A stretch of DNA of 64,000 nucleotides from DATHTC01 sp963746805 (GTDB lineage Bacteria; Actinomycetota; Thermoleophilia; Gaiellales; Gaiellaceae). The stretch covers positions 868,001 to 932,000 of the forward strand of contig CAVVCQ010000001.1 in assembly GCA_963746805.1 (NCBI GenBank). The letters are read 5' to 3'. Shown one piece after another: positions 8,697 through 16,928 of the stretch. The translations under genes and the position numbers were made by a program. Numbering within the stretch: position 1 is the first letter of the stretch; every line of letters starts with the position of its first letter. Below the pieces are notes generated by a model. The model ran no database searches. It saw only the letters and a program-made list of their open reading frames with translations, and was not told the DNA's origin.

Positions 8697-9440
8697 GTGG
8701 CCGGAAGGACGACGAAGACCGAAGCCGTCGTCCTCCGCTCCTTCCGGCTGGGCGAAGCCGATCGAGTTCTCCACCTCTACACGCTCGAGCAGGGGCGTGT
8801 CGGCGCGGTCGCCAAGGGGATCCGCCGCACGAAGTCCCGTTTCGGCGCGCGGCTCGAGCCGCTCTCGCACGTGGAGGTGATGCTGCACCAGGGCTCCGGC
8901 GACCTCCGGACGGTGACGGGTGTGCACCTCGTCCGTCCACACGCGGCCACGCGGGACGTGCACTACCGGCTCTCGGTCGGACTCGTCGGCGCCGAGGCGA
9001 TGCTGCGCCTGTTCCCCGAGCAGGAAGCGAACGCGCGAGCCTTCGAGGCGGTCACGCGCTTCTTCGACGCCTGCGACGTCCTCGAGCCGGGAACGGCGCG
9101 AGCCGCACACGATCCGCTCGCGCTCTCCTTCCAGCTCAAGCTGCTCTGGCTCTCCGGCTACCAGCCGCATACGCAGAGCTGTGCGGAGTGTGGCGCCGGG
9201 CCTCCACTCGCGGGGTACCTGCCGCGCGCGGGCGGCGCGGTGTGCCGCGCATGCACGGAGCCCGGCACCGTTGCGGTCTCGCCGCACGCGTTCGCAGCCG
9301 TCGACGCACTCCTCCACCGACCGCTCGCCGAGGCGCACGCGGCGGCGGTAGGCGAGCGGGACGCGCGGGAAATCCTCGGGCTCATCACCGCGGCGTACGA
9401 GTTCCACGGCGGGTTCCGCCTCCGAACGCTCTCCGCGTGA
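8697..9440 (+). CDS. recO: DNA repair protein RecO
   Basis: Recombination mediator of the RecFOR pathway, loading RecA at gaps; 247 residues. It has an N-terminal OB fold (residues 1-80, RTTKTEAVVLRSFRLGEADR start; GAVAKGIRR loop), a helical middle and a four-Cys zinc finger CAECG...CRAC near residues 161-184. The GTG start at 8697 places the OB fold at the N-terminus and sits just behind a TACACT box. The stop overlaps the next gene by 4 bp (GTGA). Confidence 0.95.
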   Translation: MAGRTTKTEAVVLRSFRLGEADRVLHLYTLEQGRVGAVAKGIRRTKSRFGARLEPLSHVEVMLHQGSGDLRTVTGVHLVRPHAATRDVHYRLSVGLVGAEAMLRLFPEQEANARAFEAVTRFFDACDVLEPGTARAAHDPLALSFQLKLLWLSGYQPHTQSCAECGAGPPLAGYLPRAGGAVCRACTEPGTVAVSPHAFAAVDALLHRPLAEAHAAAVGERDAREILGLITAAYEFHGGFRLRTLSA

Positions 9441-9859
9441 GGCGGACGCTGCCGGGCGGGTTCGAGCTCGACGACGAGCGCGGGCGGATCGACCGCGACG
9501 AGGTGCATCGGTTCCTCTCCGAGGAGAGCTACTGGGCGCGTGGCCGCACGCGCGAGGTGGTCGACCGCCTGCTCGACGTCTCGGAGCGCCTGGTCGGCCT
9601 GTACGACGCCGACGGCCGCCAGTGCGGCTTCAGTCGCACGGTCTCGGACGGCGTCGCGGTGGCGTATCTCGCGGACGTCTACGTCCATCCGGACGTCCGC
9701 GGCCGTGGCCTCGGCGTGGAGCTCGTGCGCTTCACGGTCGACGAGGGCCCGTTCGCGCGGGCGCGCTGGTTCCTCAACACCGACGACGGCCACGAGCTGT
9801 ACAGCCGCTTCGGCTTCGGCGCCCCGGATGCCACGGTGATGACCCGGCCACGAGGATAA
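9437..9859 (+). CDS. GNAT-family N-acetyltransferase
   Basis: 140-residue single-domain acetyltransferase. The acetyl-CoA pyrophosphate loop is VYVHPDVRGRGLGVELV near residues 78-94, followed by WFLNTDDGHELYSRFGF, which matches the N-terminal half of motif B in small GNATs. The N-terminal 'FLSEESYWA' stretch is typical of the YjgM/YitI-type members. The substrate is unknown. GTG at 9437 overlaps the recO stop, so the gene is coupled to recO; the association with repair may be incidental. Confidence 0.88.
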   Translation: MRRTLPGGFELDDERGRIDRDEVHRFLSEESYWARGRTREVVDRLLDVSERLVGLYDADGRQCGFSRTVSDGVAVAYLADVYVHPDVRGRGLGVELVRFTVDEGPFARARWFLNTDDGHELYSRFGFGAPDATVMTRPRG

Positions 9860-9884
9860 AGCGCGCATCTAGGATGGCCAGCCC

Positions 9885-11261
9885 ATGAGCGCCGCGGACG
9901 ACACCCAGCTCGAGACGTACGAGGGGGTCGCCACGATCGAGAAGGTGGCCGCGCTCGCACGCCGTCGCGGCTTCGTATACCCGTCGTCCGACATCTACGG
10001 CGGGCTCGGCTCCTCGTACGACTACGGGCACTACGGCGTCCTGCTCAAGCAGAACGTCAAGGACGAGTGGCAGCGCGCGATGATCCAGGAGCGCGAGGAC
10101 GTCGTCGCGCTCGACTCGGCCGTGATCCTCAACCCGGCCGTGTGGGTCGCGTCCGGACACGTCGAGGGGTTCTCCGACCCGATGATCGACTGCCGGACGT
10201 GCAAGCTCCGCTTCCGCGCAGACCACCTCGAGGAGAGCCGGTGCGGGCAGAAGCCGTCCGTCGCGCCCGGCCAGGCGAAGCAGTGCGACCTGACCGAGCC
10301 ACGCGAGTTCCATCTCATGTTCGAGACGCAGATCGGCGCCGTGCGCGACGACGCGTCGCGCGCCTACCTGCGGCCCGAGACGGCCCAGGGGATCTTCGTC
10401 AACTTCAAGAACATCACCTCGTCGCTGCGCGTGAAGCCGCCGTTCGGCGTCGCGCAGATCGGGAAGAGCTTTCGCAACGAGATCACGCCCGGGAACTTCC
10501 TCTTCCGCCTGCGGGAGTTCGAGCAGATGGAGATGGAGTTCTTCGTGCCGCCCGACGAGGCCGGGAAGTGGTTCGAGTACTGGGTGGACGCGCGGCACCG
10601 CTGGTTCCTCGACCTCGGTCTGCGCGCGAGCCACCTGCGCATTCGCCCGCACCAGGCGGCGGAGCTGTCGCACTACTCGAGCGAGACGAGCGACCTCGAG
10701 TACCTGTTCCCGATCGGCTGGCTCGAGCTCGAGGGCATCGCGAACCGCGGCGACTACGACCTGCGAGCGCACACGGCCGCGTCTGGGACGAAGCTCGAGT
10801 GGGTCGGGCACGAGGAGCGGTACGTCCCGCACGTGATCGAGCCGGCGGTGGGCGTCGACCGGGCGTCGCTGGCGTTCCTCGTGGACGCCTACGACGAGGA
10901 GGTCGTGGCCGACCGCCCCCGGACGGTGCTGCGGCTCCACCCGCGGATCGCGCCCGTGAAGGCGGCGGTGCTCCCGCTCGTCGGCAACGACAGCGGCCTC
11001 GTCGAGACGGCCCGGCGGCTCTACGAAGAGCTCCGGCGCGGGTTGCCGGTCGAGTTCGACGCGTCGGCGGCGATCGGCAAGCGCTACCGGCGCCAGGACG
11101 AGATCGGGACGCCGTGGGCGCTCACGATCGACCACCAGACGCTCGAGGACGGGACCGTGACGCTCCGCGACCGCGACTCGCTCGAGCAGGAGCGCGTGGC
11201 CCTGGAAGGTGTGCCGACGCTGCTGCGCGACCGGCTCGACGCGCGCTGGGAGCCGCGGTAG
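9885..11261 (+). CDS. glyS: glycyl-tRNA synthetase (homodimeric, class II)
   Basis: Charges tRNA-Gly; 458 residues, the single-chain alpha2 type rather than the alpha2beta2 GlyQ/GlyS type. Class II motif 2 is clear (GKSFRNEITPGNFLFRLREF), motif 3 region is EPAVGVDRASLAFL, and a C-terminal anticodon-binding domain starts near residue 355 (KAAVLPLVGN). The ligand-specific MFETQIG and YLRPETAQG motifs are present. A TAGGAT box lies 9 nt before the ATG. Confidence 0.97.
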   Translation: MSAADDTQLETYEGVATIEKVAALARRRGFVYPSSDIYGGLGSSYDYGHYGVLLKQNVKDEWQRAMIQEREDVVALDSAVILNPAVWVASGHVEGFSDPMIDCRTCKLRFRADHLEESRCGQKPSVAPGQAKQCDLTEPREFHLMFETQIGAVRDDASRAYLRPETAQGIFVNFKNITSSLRVKPPFGVAQIGKSFRNEITPGNFLFRLREFEQMEMEFFVPPDEAGKWFEYWVDARHRWFLDLGLRASHLRIRPHQAAELSHYSSETSDLEYLFPIGWLELEGIANRGDYDLRAHTAASGTKLEWVGHEERYVPHVIEPAVGVDRASLAFLVDAYDEEVVADRPRTVLRLHPRIAPVKAAVLPLVGNDSGLVETARRLYEELRRGLPVEFDASAAIGKRYRRQDEIGTPWALTIDHQTLEDGTVTLRDRDSLEQERVALEGVPTLLRDRLDARWEPR

Positions 11262-11419
11262 CCGCACCTTGTCGGCGGCCGCTGCCGGTGGATCGCTCGA
11301 CACACTCGCGGCACGTCGGCGTGACGGACCGGTGTGCGTTTTCGCGGTAGGCTCGCGCTCAGGCAGGAGGGCGGGTCGGGACCCCGGGTATCACGCGCGC
11401 GTGTGCCTGCAACGGCCGC

Positions 11420-12262
11420 TCAGCCGCCCACAAGCTCCCGCAGACGGGGCCCGGTCTCCTCGCCGAAACGCCGGATCGCCGTCTCCTCGTCCTCGCGCGG
11501 CCAGGCGTCGAACGTATCGAAGCCCAGCTCGACGAAGCGGGCCAGGTCGTCAGCCGCGACGTCGCCCGGCACGTTCAGCATCCGCCGGATCGAAGCAGGC
11601 GACCGGCCGCCGGCCGTCGCCGCCTCGTCGATCCGCCGCTGCATCGCCGGGAGCTCGTCCGGCCCCGCGTAGCCGAGCGAGACCGACCACCCGTCGGCCG
11701 CGCGACCCGTCAGTGCCAGCATCCGGGGCTTGAGCGCGCCGAGCCAGATCCCGATCGGGTGCGCCGGCGGCGGACCGGGGTGGAGGCCGGACAGCGAGTA
11801 GAACTGCCCGTCGTACGACACGGCGCGCTCCTCGCTCCACACGAGCCGGATGACGTCGATCGCCTCCGCCAGCGCGTCGACGGCCTCGCCGGGCCCGCGA
11901 CGCGGCCCACCCATGGCCGCGACCCCGTCCCAGAAGAACCCGGCACCGAGGCCGAGCTCGATACGGCCGCCGGAGAGGACGTCGAGCGACGCCGCCGCCT
12001 TCGCGAGCACGGCCGGCGGCCGCAGCGGCAGGTTCGCGACGTTGGGGAAGAGCCGGATCCGCTCCGTCCGCGCGGCGGCGTACGAGAGCAGCGTCCAGGT
12101 GTCGAGGAAGCGGCGCTGGTACGGGTGGTCCTGGATCGCGACGAGCTCGAGGCCGGCTGCCTCGGCCGCCAGCACCAGCCGCATGAGCTTCGCCGTGTCC
12201 TCGGCCTCCGGCGTGATGCTCACGGCGAACTCCAGCGGGCGCCGCCGCTCGGGCGCGTTCAC
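11420..12262 (-). CDS. LLM-class (F420-type) flavin-dependent oxidoreductase
   Basis: 280-residue TIM-barrel protein of the luciferase-like monooxygenase superfamily: LEFAVSITPEAED start, LVAIQDHPYQRRFLD (F420/FMN-site strand), LSGGRIELGLGAGFFWDG, and PIGIWLGALKPRMLALTGRAADGW are characteristic. In Actinobacteria such proteins usually use cofactor F420. The GTG at 12262 overlaps the histidine-kinase stop (GTGA), so it is the third gene of the two-component operon. Why a kinase operon carries an oxidoreductase is unclear; the pairing could be incidental. Substrate unknown. The 158 bp downstream (11262-11419) to glyS contain no gene that I can see, only short GC palindromes. Confidence 0.9.
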   Translation of the reverse strand: MNAPERRRPLEFAVSITPEAEDTAKLMRLVLAAEAAGLELVAIQDHPYQRRFLDTWTLLSYAAARTERIRLFPNVANLPLRPPAVLAKAAASLDVLSGGRIELGLGAGFFWDGVAAMGGPRRGPGEAVDALAEAIDVIRLVWSEERAVSYDGQFYSLSGLHPGPPPAHPIGIWLGALKPRMLALTGRAADGWSVSLGYAGPDELPAMQRRIDEAATAGGRSPASIRRMLNVPGDVAADDLARFVELGFDTFDAWPREDEETAIRRFGEETGPRLRELVGG

Positions 12263-13593
12263 GTGCCCGGAGCGGCGCCGTTCCGCGGCAGCTCGAGGCG
12301 GAAGACCGACCCGCCGCCGTCGGCGTGCGCCACCGTGACGCGCCCGCCGTGCGCGTCTGCGACCTGACGCACGATCGCGAGCCCGAGCCCGGACCCAGGC
12401 ATGCCGCGCGCCGCCGGCGCTCGGTAGAAGCGGTCGAAGACGCGCGGGAGGTCGGCGTCCGAGATCCCAGGCCCATGGTCGCGAACCGTGACGACGCCGT
12501 CCCGCACGTCCACCTCGACGGTCGCGTTCTCCGGGCTCCACTTCGCCGCGTTGTCGAGCAGGTTCGCGACCGCCCGTGCGAGCGACGAGGGTGACGCGTC
12601 CACGGTCGACGGCTCCAGCGCGGTCTCGAAGCGGATCGACGGTGCGTGCCGCGCCGCGCGCTCGACCTCCGCGTCCACGAGCTCGTCCAGACGCACGGGC
12701 TGCGGGGGCTCGTCGAGGCGGTTGCCGCGCGCAAGATCGACGACGTCGCCGACGAGGGCCGTCAGCTCCTCGATCTGCGTGACTGCGTCCCCGAGCATCG
12801 CGCGGCGCTCCTCGGCGGGCAGCTCCGTCCCCCGCGCGAGCACCTCGACGTTCGTCCGCAGGCTGGTCAGCGGGGTGCGGAGCTCGTGCGATGCGTCGGC
12901 GATGAGCTGCCGCTGCGCGGCGAGCGAGCGGTCGAGCTCGCCGAGCATCACGTTGAAGTCCGCAGCGAGGCTCGAGAGCTCGTCGCGGCCCGAGACCTCG
13001 AGCCGCTCCGAGAGGTCCTGGGTTGCCGTGACCCGCCGCGTCGCCTCGCTCATGCGCCGCACGGGCGCGAGCGCCGCCTCGGCCACCGCCCGGCCGAGGA
13101 CCGCGGCGAGCACGATCCCGCCGACGGCGAACAGCGCGAGCACGATCGCGAGCTGGCGGAGCGTCCCGTCGACCTCCTCGAGCGGCCGCGCGATCTGTGC
13201 GGCGACGCCGGGGAAGAGCTGCGTCGTCAGGATCCGTACGTGTGTCCCGGAGACGGTGGCGTCCGCGAAGAACGGCTTCCGGTTCCCTGCCGCGACCTCG
13301 GGCGCGCCCTCGCTCGGCAGCGGGATCGACGACTCGTCGCGCCGGAACACCGTGCCGTCGGCGCCGACGAGCTGGATGACGCCAGGCGCGCCGCCGAGCG
13401 GCCGGTCGAGCAGGCGAAAGTCGCCCGGGAAGCGTCCCGGCACCTGGATGTCGTGCGCGCGCGCCTTCAGCGCGTCATCGACCTCGCCCCGGAGGACGTT
13501 CCGCACGGCCACGTATGCGCCGGCCGACGCGAGCGCGACGGCGACGGCGACCGCCGCGGCGGCCACCAGCGTCAGGCGGGTGCGAAAGCTCAT
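12259..13593 (-). CDS. sensor histidine kinase, MprB-like
   Basis: 444 residues: first membrane helix about 7-30, an extracytoplasmic sensor loop to about 150, second helix about 153-172, HAMP, then HisKA with the phospho-acceptor His near residue 236 (ADASHELRTPLTS), N box (ANLLDNAAKWSP), G1 (VRDHGPGISD) and G2 (GMPGSGLGLAIVRQ). All catalytic boxes are intact. ATG overlaps the response-regulator stop by 4 bp. A secreted HtrA-type protease gene lies divergent on the other side of the regulator gene, the arrangement seen for MprAB and PepD in mycobacteria, which suggests envelope-stress sensing (inference). Confidence 0.93.
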   Translation of the reverse strand: MSFRTRLTLVAAAAVAVAVALASAGAYVAVRNVLRGEVDDALKARAHDIQVPGRFPGDFRLLDRPLGGAPGVIQLVGADGTVFRRDESSIPLPSEGAPEVAAGNRKPFFADATVSGTHVRILTTQLFPGVAAQIARPLEEVDGTLRQLAIVLALFAVGGIVLAAVLGRAVAEAALAPVRRMSEATRRVTATQDLSERLEVSGRDELSSLAADFNVMLGELDRSLAAQRQLIADASHELRTPLTSLRTNVEVLARGTELPAEERRAMLGDAVTQIEELTALVGDVVDLARGNRLDEPPQPVRLDELVDAEVERAARHAPSIRFETALEPSTVDASPSSLARAVANLLDNAAKWSPENATVEVDVRDGVVTVRDHGPGISDADLPRVFDRFYRAPAARGMPGSGLGLAIVRQVADAHGGRVTVAHADGGGSVFRLELPRNGAAPGT

Positions 13594-14258
13594 TCCTCGT
13601 CGCGCATGGCGTACCCCACGCCGCGGACGGTGTGGATGAGCCGCGGCTCGCCGAGCTTCCGGCGGAGATACGAGACGTAGACCTCGAGCGCGTTCGAGGC
13701 GGGGCCGAAGTCGTAGCCCCAGACGCGGTCGAAGATGAGCGACCGGGTGAGCACCTGGCGCGGGTTCCGCAGGAACAGCTCGAGCAGCTGGAACTCGGTC
13801 CGCGTGAGTTCGATCCGCCGCTCGCCCCGCCGCACCTCGTGCGTGCCCGTGTTCATGGAGAGGTCTGCGAAGCGGAACACCTGGCCGGAGCCGTCCGCGC
13901 CGGAGCGGCGCAGCAACGCGCGCAGGCGCGCGAGGAGCTCCTCCAGCGCGAAGGGCTTCGCCAGGTAGTCGTCCGCGCCGGCGTCGAGGCCTTCGACGCG
14001 GTCGCCGACGCCGACGCGCGCGGTGAGCATCAGGATCGGGGTGCGGTCGCCGTCGGCCCGGAGCCGACGCGCCACCTCGAGCCCGTCCACGCCCGGCATC
14101 AAGACGTCGAGGAGCAGCGCGTCGGGCGCCTCCGCGGCCACCTTGTGCAGCGCCTCGCCGCCGTCGGCCGCGAGATCGACCTCGTAGCCCTCGAGCACGA
14201 GCGCGCGTTCGAGCGCCGTCCGGACCGCAGGCTCGTCGTCGACCACGAGAACGCGCAT
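13590..14258 (-). CDS. OmpR/PhoB-type response regulator
   Basis: 222 residues counted from ATG at 14258 (an in-frame GTG at 14279 is possible). Receiver domain 1-115 with phospho-acceptor Asp51 (LLLDVLMPG), Thr79 and Lys101 (LAKPF); winged-helix DNA-binding domain in the C-terminal half with EVRRGERRIELTRTEFQLLE and a typical RTVRGVGYAM ending. ATG is preferred because MRVLVVDDE is the canonical receiver start. It is coupled to the kinase. Likely targets are its own operon and the facing protease gene, whose upstream region carries direct repeats. Confidence 0.94.
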   Translation of the reverse strand: MRVLVVDDEPAVRTALERALVLEGYEVDLAADGGEALHKVAAEAPDALLLDVLMPGVDGLEVARRLRADGDRTPILMLTARVGVGDRVEGLDAGADDYLAKPFALEELLARLRALLRRSGADGSGQVFRFADLSMNTGTHEVRRGERRIELTRTEFQLLELFLRNPRQVLTRSLIFDRVWGYDFGPASNALEVYVSYLRRKLGEPRLIHTVRGVGYAMRDEE

Positions 14259-14317
14259 GCCCGAAGTGTGCCCCGCCACGCTGAACGTTGGCTGAGAGCG
14301 CGGCGCGATCTTTAACG

Positions 14318-14350
14318 GTCTCGCAACGGCGCTCTCACGGGGCTCTCAGG
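14318..14350. promoter_or_regulatory. direct repeats, candidate response-regulator operator
   Basis: Three related words lie between the divergent regulator and protease genes: GTCTCGCA (14318), GCTCTCAC (14331) and GCTCTCAG (14342). The last two are spaced 11 bp apart, one helical turn, as OmpR-family sites are. A reverse-orientation copy GCTGAGAGC sits at 14291-14299, nearer the regulator gene. Confidence 0.4.
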
Positions 14351-14402
14351 CTGCCGGGGCATCCTGCCGCCGATGCAATCCGTGCAGACTCCAGGAGGAA
14401 CC

Positions 14403-15453
14403 GTGAAGAGAATCGTCGTCCCGTTCGTCGCGCTCATCGCAGCGGCACTCATCGGCGGCGTCGCGAGCGTCGGCCTGTGGGAGGCGGTCGACGACGACAC
14501 CGCCCCGGCAGCCGCCACCGCGACCGCGACCGTCAACCGGCCCGTCGCCGCGACGAGCGGCTCCGTCGCCGACATCTACGAGCAGACCATTCCCGCCGTG
14601 GTGGAGATCAGCGCGCAGAGCTCGGCCGCCGGCCAGCCCGGCGGCGGTGGCACCGCCACGGGGAGCGGCTGGGTCCTCGACAGCGAAGGCCACATCGTCA
14701 CGAACCAGCACGTCGTCGACGGCGCCGAGCGAGGTCACCGTCAAGTTCCACGACGGCAGCGAGATCCAGGCCGACGTGGTCGGCACCGATCCGTCGAGCG
14801 ACGTCGCGCTGCTGAAGCTCAACGAGATCCCCGACGACCTGCAGCCGCTCGAGCGCGGCTCGTCCGAGAGCCTCCGGATCGGCGACCCGGTCGTCGCGAT
14901 CGGCAGCCCGTTCGGACTCGAGGGCACCGTCACCGCCGGCATCGTGTCGGCCAAGAACCGGCAGCTCCAGGCGCCGAACAGCTACACGATCGACGGCGCG
15001 ATCCAGACCGACGCCGCCCTCAACCACGGCAACTCGGGCGGCCCACTGCTCGACTTCGAGGGCCGCGTGGTCGGGATGAACTCCCAGATCGCGTCCGAGT
15101 CGGGCGGCAACGTCGGCATCGGCTACGCCGTCCCGATCGAGACGATCGAGCGGGTCGTCGAGCAGCTGCGCTCCGGCGGCGCGGTCGAGTACGCCTACCT
15201 CGGCGTCCAGCTCGGCGACGCGCAGGGCGGCGGCGCGCAGATCGGCGAGGTGCGCAGCGGCGCGCCGGCTGCCGACGCGGGCCTCGAGGCCGGCGACGTC
15301 GTCACGAAGCTCGACGGCGACGAGATCAGCGACGGCGACGAGCTCCGCGGCGCGATCGCCGCGCACAAGCCCGGCGACAAGGTCGAGCTGACGATCGAGC
15401 GCGACGGCGAGACGCAGACGATCACGGTCACGCTCGGGACGCGTCCCAGCTAG
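14403..15453 (+). CDS. secreted/membrane-anchored HtrA-type serine protease with PDZ domain (apparent frameshift)
   Basis: Trypsin-like protease for envelope quality control. GTG at 14403 follows a good AGGAGG. The N-terminus is one membrane helix (about residues 2-22), then an Ala/Thr linker. The protease domain has His103 (VTNQHVV), Asp in SSDVALL and Ser in GNSGGPL; one PDZ domain follows (YLGVQLGD through ELTIERDG). The reading frame shifts by +1 between VVDGA and SEVTVKF (about 14721-14731): removing one base restores a continuous protein of about 349 residues. All catalytic residues survive, so I favour a sequence error over a dead gene. It faces the MprAB-like operon. A strong hairpin follows. 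Confidence 0.85.
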
Positions 15454-15475
15454 CCGAACCCCTCCTCTCCCACGA

Positions 15476-15512
15476 CCCCGGCCGCGCCGACCTCCCCATG
15501 GCGCGGCCGGGG
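15476..15512 (+). terminator. GC-rich stem-loop after the protease gene
   Basis: A perfect 13-bp stem, CCCCGGCCGCGCC at 15476-15488 with GGCGCGGCCGGGG at 15500-15512, and an 11-nt loop. There is no U-tract, as is common for actinobacterial terminators. Confidence 0.6.
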
Positions 15513-15536
15513 CACGGTCCGGGGCAGAATCCGCGC

Positions 15537-16370
15537 GTGCCACCTGCCCCGACCGCCGTCGAGCTCCACATCGTCTCCGACTCGACCGGTGAGACCGCCG
15601 CGCGGCTCGTGCAGGCGCTCGAGGCGCAGTTCCCGGATCAGCCGTTCGAGGAGGTCCGGCATCCGCGCGTCGAGTCGCTCGACGACCTGCAGATCGCAGT
15701 GAGCCGGATGAAGGGCCGGCCGGCGGTCGCGATCTACACGCTCGTCGAGCCCGAGTTCCGCGACACGATGCGGCAGCTCTGCCGGCGCGCGAAGGTGCAC
15801 TACGCCGACCTGCTCGGCCACCCGATCGAGTCGGTCGCCCGGGTCTCGGGCCAGGCGGCGAAGATGCGGCCCGGCGCCCGCGCCCCGCTCAACTCGGCCT
15901 ACTTCAAGCGGATGGAGGCGATCGAGTTCGCCGTCAAGTACGACGACGGCGTCGGGGCCGGCCTGAGCGACGCGGACATCGTCCTCGTCGGCGTCTCGCG
16001 CACGTCGAAGACGCCGCTCTCGATGTACCTCGGCTACCTGGGGCACAAGACGGCGAACGTGCCGATCGTGAAGGGGATCCAGCCGCCGGCGGCGCTGTTC
16101 GAGATCGACGGGACGAAGATCGTCGGGCTGACGATCGAGGCGGAGCGGCTGGCCGAGATCCGGACCGTGCGCGTGCGCTCGATGGGCGGGGGCAAGCGGG
16201 GGTACGCCGAGCTCGTCCAGATCTACGAGGAGCTCGACGAGGCGGCTGCGATCCACCGGAAGCTCGGCTGCCCCGTGATCGACGTGACCGACCTCTCCGT
16301 CGAGGAGACGGCGCACCGGATCATCCGCTCGGTCGAGCATCGGCGCCTCGACGCCGAGGCGGCGACATGA
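15537..16370 (+). CDS. pyruvate, phosphate dikinase regulatory protein (bifunctional kinase/phosphorylase)
   Basis: ADP-dependent kinase and Pi-dependent phosphorylase that switches PPDK off and on by modifying its active-site threonine; 277 residues (DUF299 family). Landmarks are VELHIVSDSTGETA at the N-terminus, the P-loop-like GVSRTSKTPLSMYLG near residue 157, and a C-terminal VIDVTDLSVEETA. GTG at 15537 is favoured: a CAGAAT box lies 6 nt upstream and the conserved sequence starts at once; an ATG at 15498 would add 13 residues inside the terminator hairpin. The target enzyme ppdK lies 1.5 kb downstream on the same strand. Confidence 0.94.
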   Translation: MPPAPTAVELHIVSDSTGETAARLVQALEAQFPDQPFEEVRHPRVESLDDLQIAVSRMKGRPAVAIYTLVEPEFRDTMRQLCRRAKVHYADLLGHPIESVARVSGQAAKMRPGARAPLNSAYFKRMEAIEFAVKYDDGVGAGLSDADIVLVGVSRTSKTPLSMYLGYLGHKTANVPIVKGIQPPAALFEIDGTKIVGLTIEAERLAEIRTVRVRSMGGGKRGYAELVQIYEELDEAAAIHRKLGCPVIDVTDLSVEETAHRIIRSVEHRRLDAEAAT

Positions 16371-16516
16371 GCGAGCCGCCTCGCGTCTCGCCGCTCCGCT
16401 GGGCGTCGTGGTTGGCGATTCTCGCGGCCGCGGACCTCGTCTTCTACGTCCTGCTCACGCCCATCTGGATCGGGATCCGCGTCGCCGGCTGGCTCGCGGA
16501 CCGCCGGGTGGGGTAG
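16367..16516 (+). CDS. 49-residue small membrane protein
   Basis: ATG overlaps the stop of the PPDK-regulator gene by 4 bp (ATGA), so it is translationally coupled. The protein has a short charged N-terminus, a hydrophobic stretch (WLAILAAADLVFYVLLTPIW) and a C-terminal amphipathic segment ending DRRVG. One, possibly two, membrane segments. The tight coupling is the main argument that it is real; no function can be given. Confidence 0.6.
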   Translation: MSEPPRVSPLRWASWLAILAAADLVFYVLLTPIWIGIRVAGWLADRRVG

Positions 16517-16541
16517 CGTCGCCCCGACCAAGGAGGGAACG

Positions 16542-16928
16542 ATGCTCGGCAACGCGCGGATCGCCGCGATCGTCCCCGTCTCCGACCTGGAGCGGGCGAT
16601 CGACTTCTACGGCTCGACGCTCGGCCTGCGGCTGATCGACCAGAACGCGGATCTCCCGGACAACCCGGAGGCGGTGTTCGAGGCCGGCGACGGCACGATC
16701 TTCGTCTACAAGAGCGCCGCTGCGGGGCAAGGGCGCGCGACGGAGGCGGGCTTCGTCGTCGACGACCTCGACGCGGCCATGGCCGGGATGCGCGAGCGCG
16801 GCGTCACGTTCGAGGACTACGACCTGCCGGGCCTCAAGACCGAGAACGGCGTGGCGTCGATGGCGGGGGTTCGCGCGGCCTGGTTCAAGGACCCGGACGG
16901 CAACATCCTCGCCGTCGAGCAGCGCTAG
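16542..16928 (+). CDS. VOC-family (glyoxalase/bleomycin-resistance fold) protein
   Basis: 128-residue single-domain protein with paired beta-alpha-beta-beta-beta modules: IVPVSDLERAIDFYGSTLGLRL in the first half and FVVDDLDAAMAGMRERGV then WFKDPDGNILAVEQ in the second, the typical VOC ending. A good AAGGAGG lies 7 nt before the ATG. Metal-ligand positions are not well conserved with glyoxalase I, so the reaction is unknown. It ends convergently with the ligD-like gene, overlapping by 4 bp. Confidence 0.9.
   Translation: MLGNARIAAIVPVSDLERAIDFYGSTLGLRLIDQNADLPDNPEAVFEAGDGTIFVYKSAAAGQGRATEAGFVVDDLDAAMAGMRERGVTFEDYDLPGLKTENGVASMAGVRAAWFKDPDGNILAVEQR

Noticed and set aside
11262..11419. Possible riboswitch or leader RNA downstream of glyS
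   Set aside because: Only short GC palindromes were found and there is no gene in the right orientation for a leader.
14279..14279. GTG at 14279 as the response-regulator start
   Set aside because: It adds seven residues ahead of the canonical MRVLVVDDE start with no better ribosome site, so ATG 14258 is preferred.
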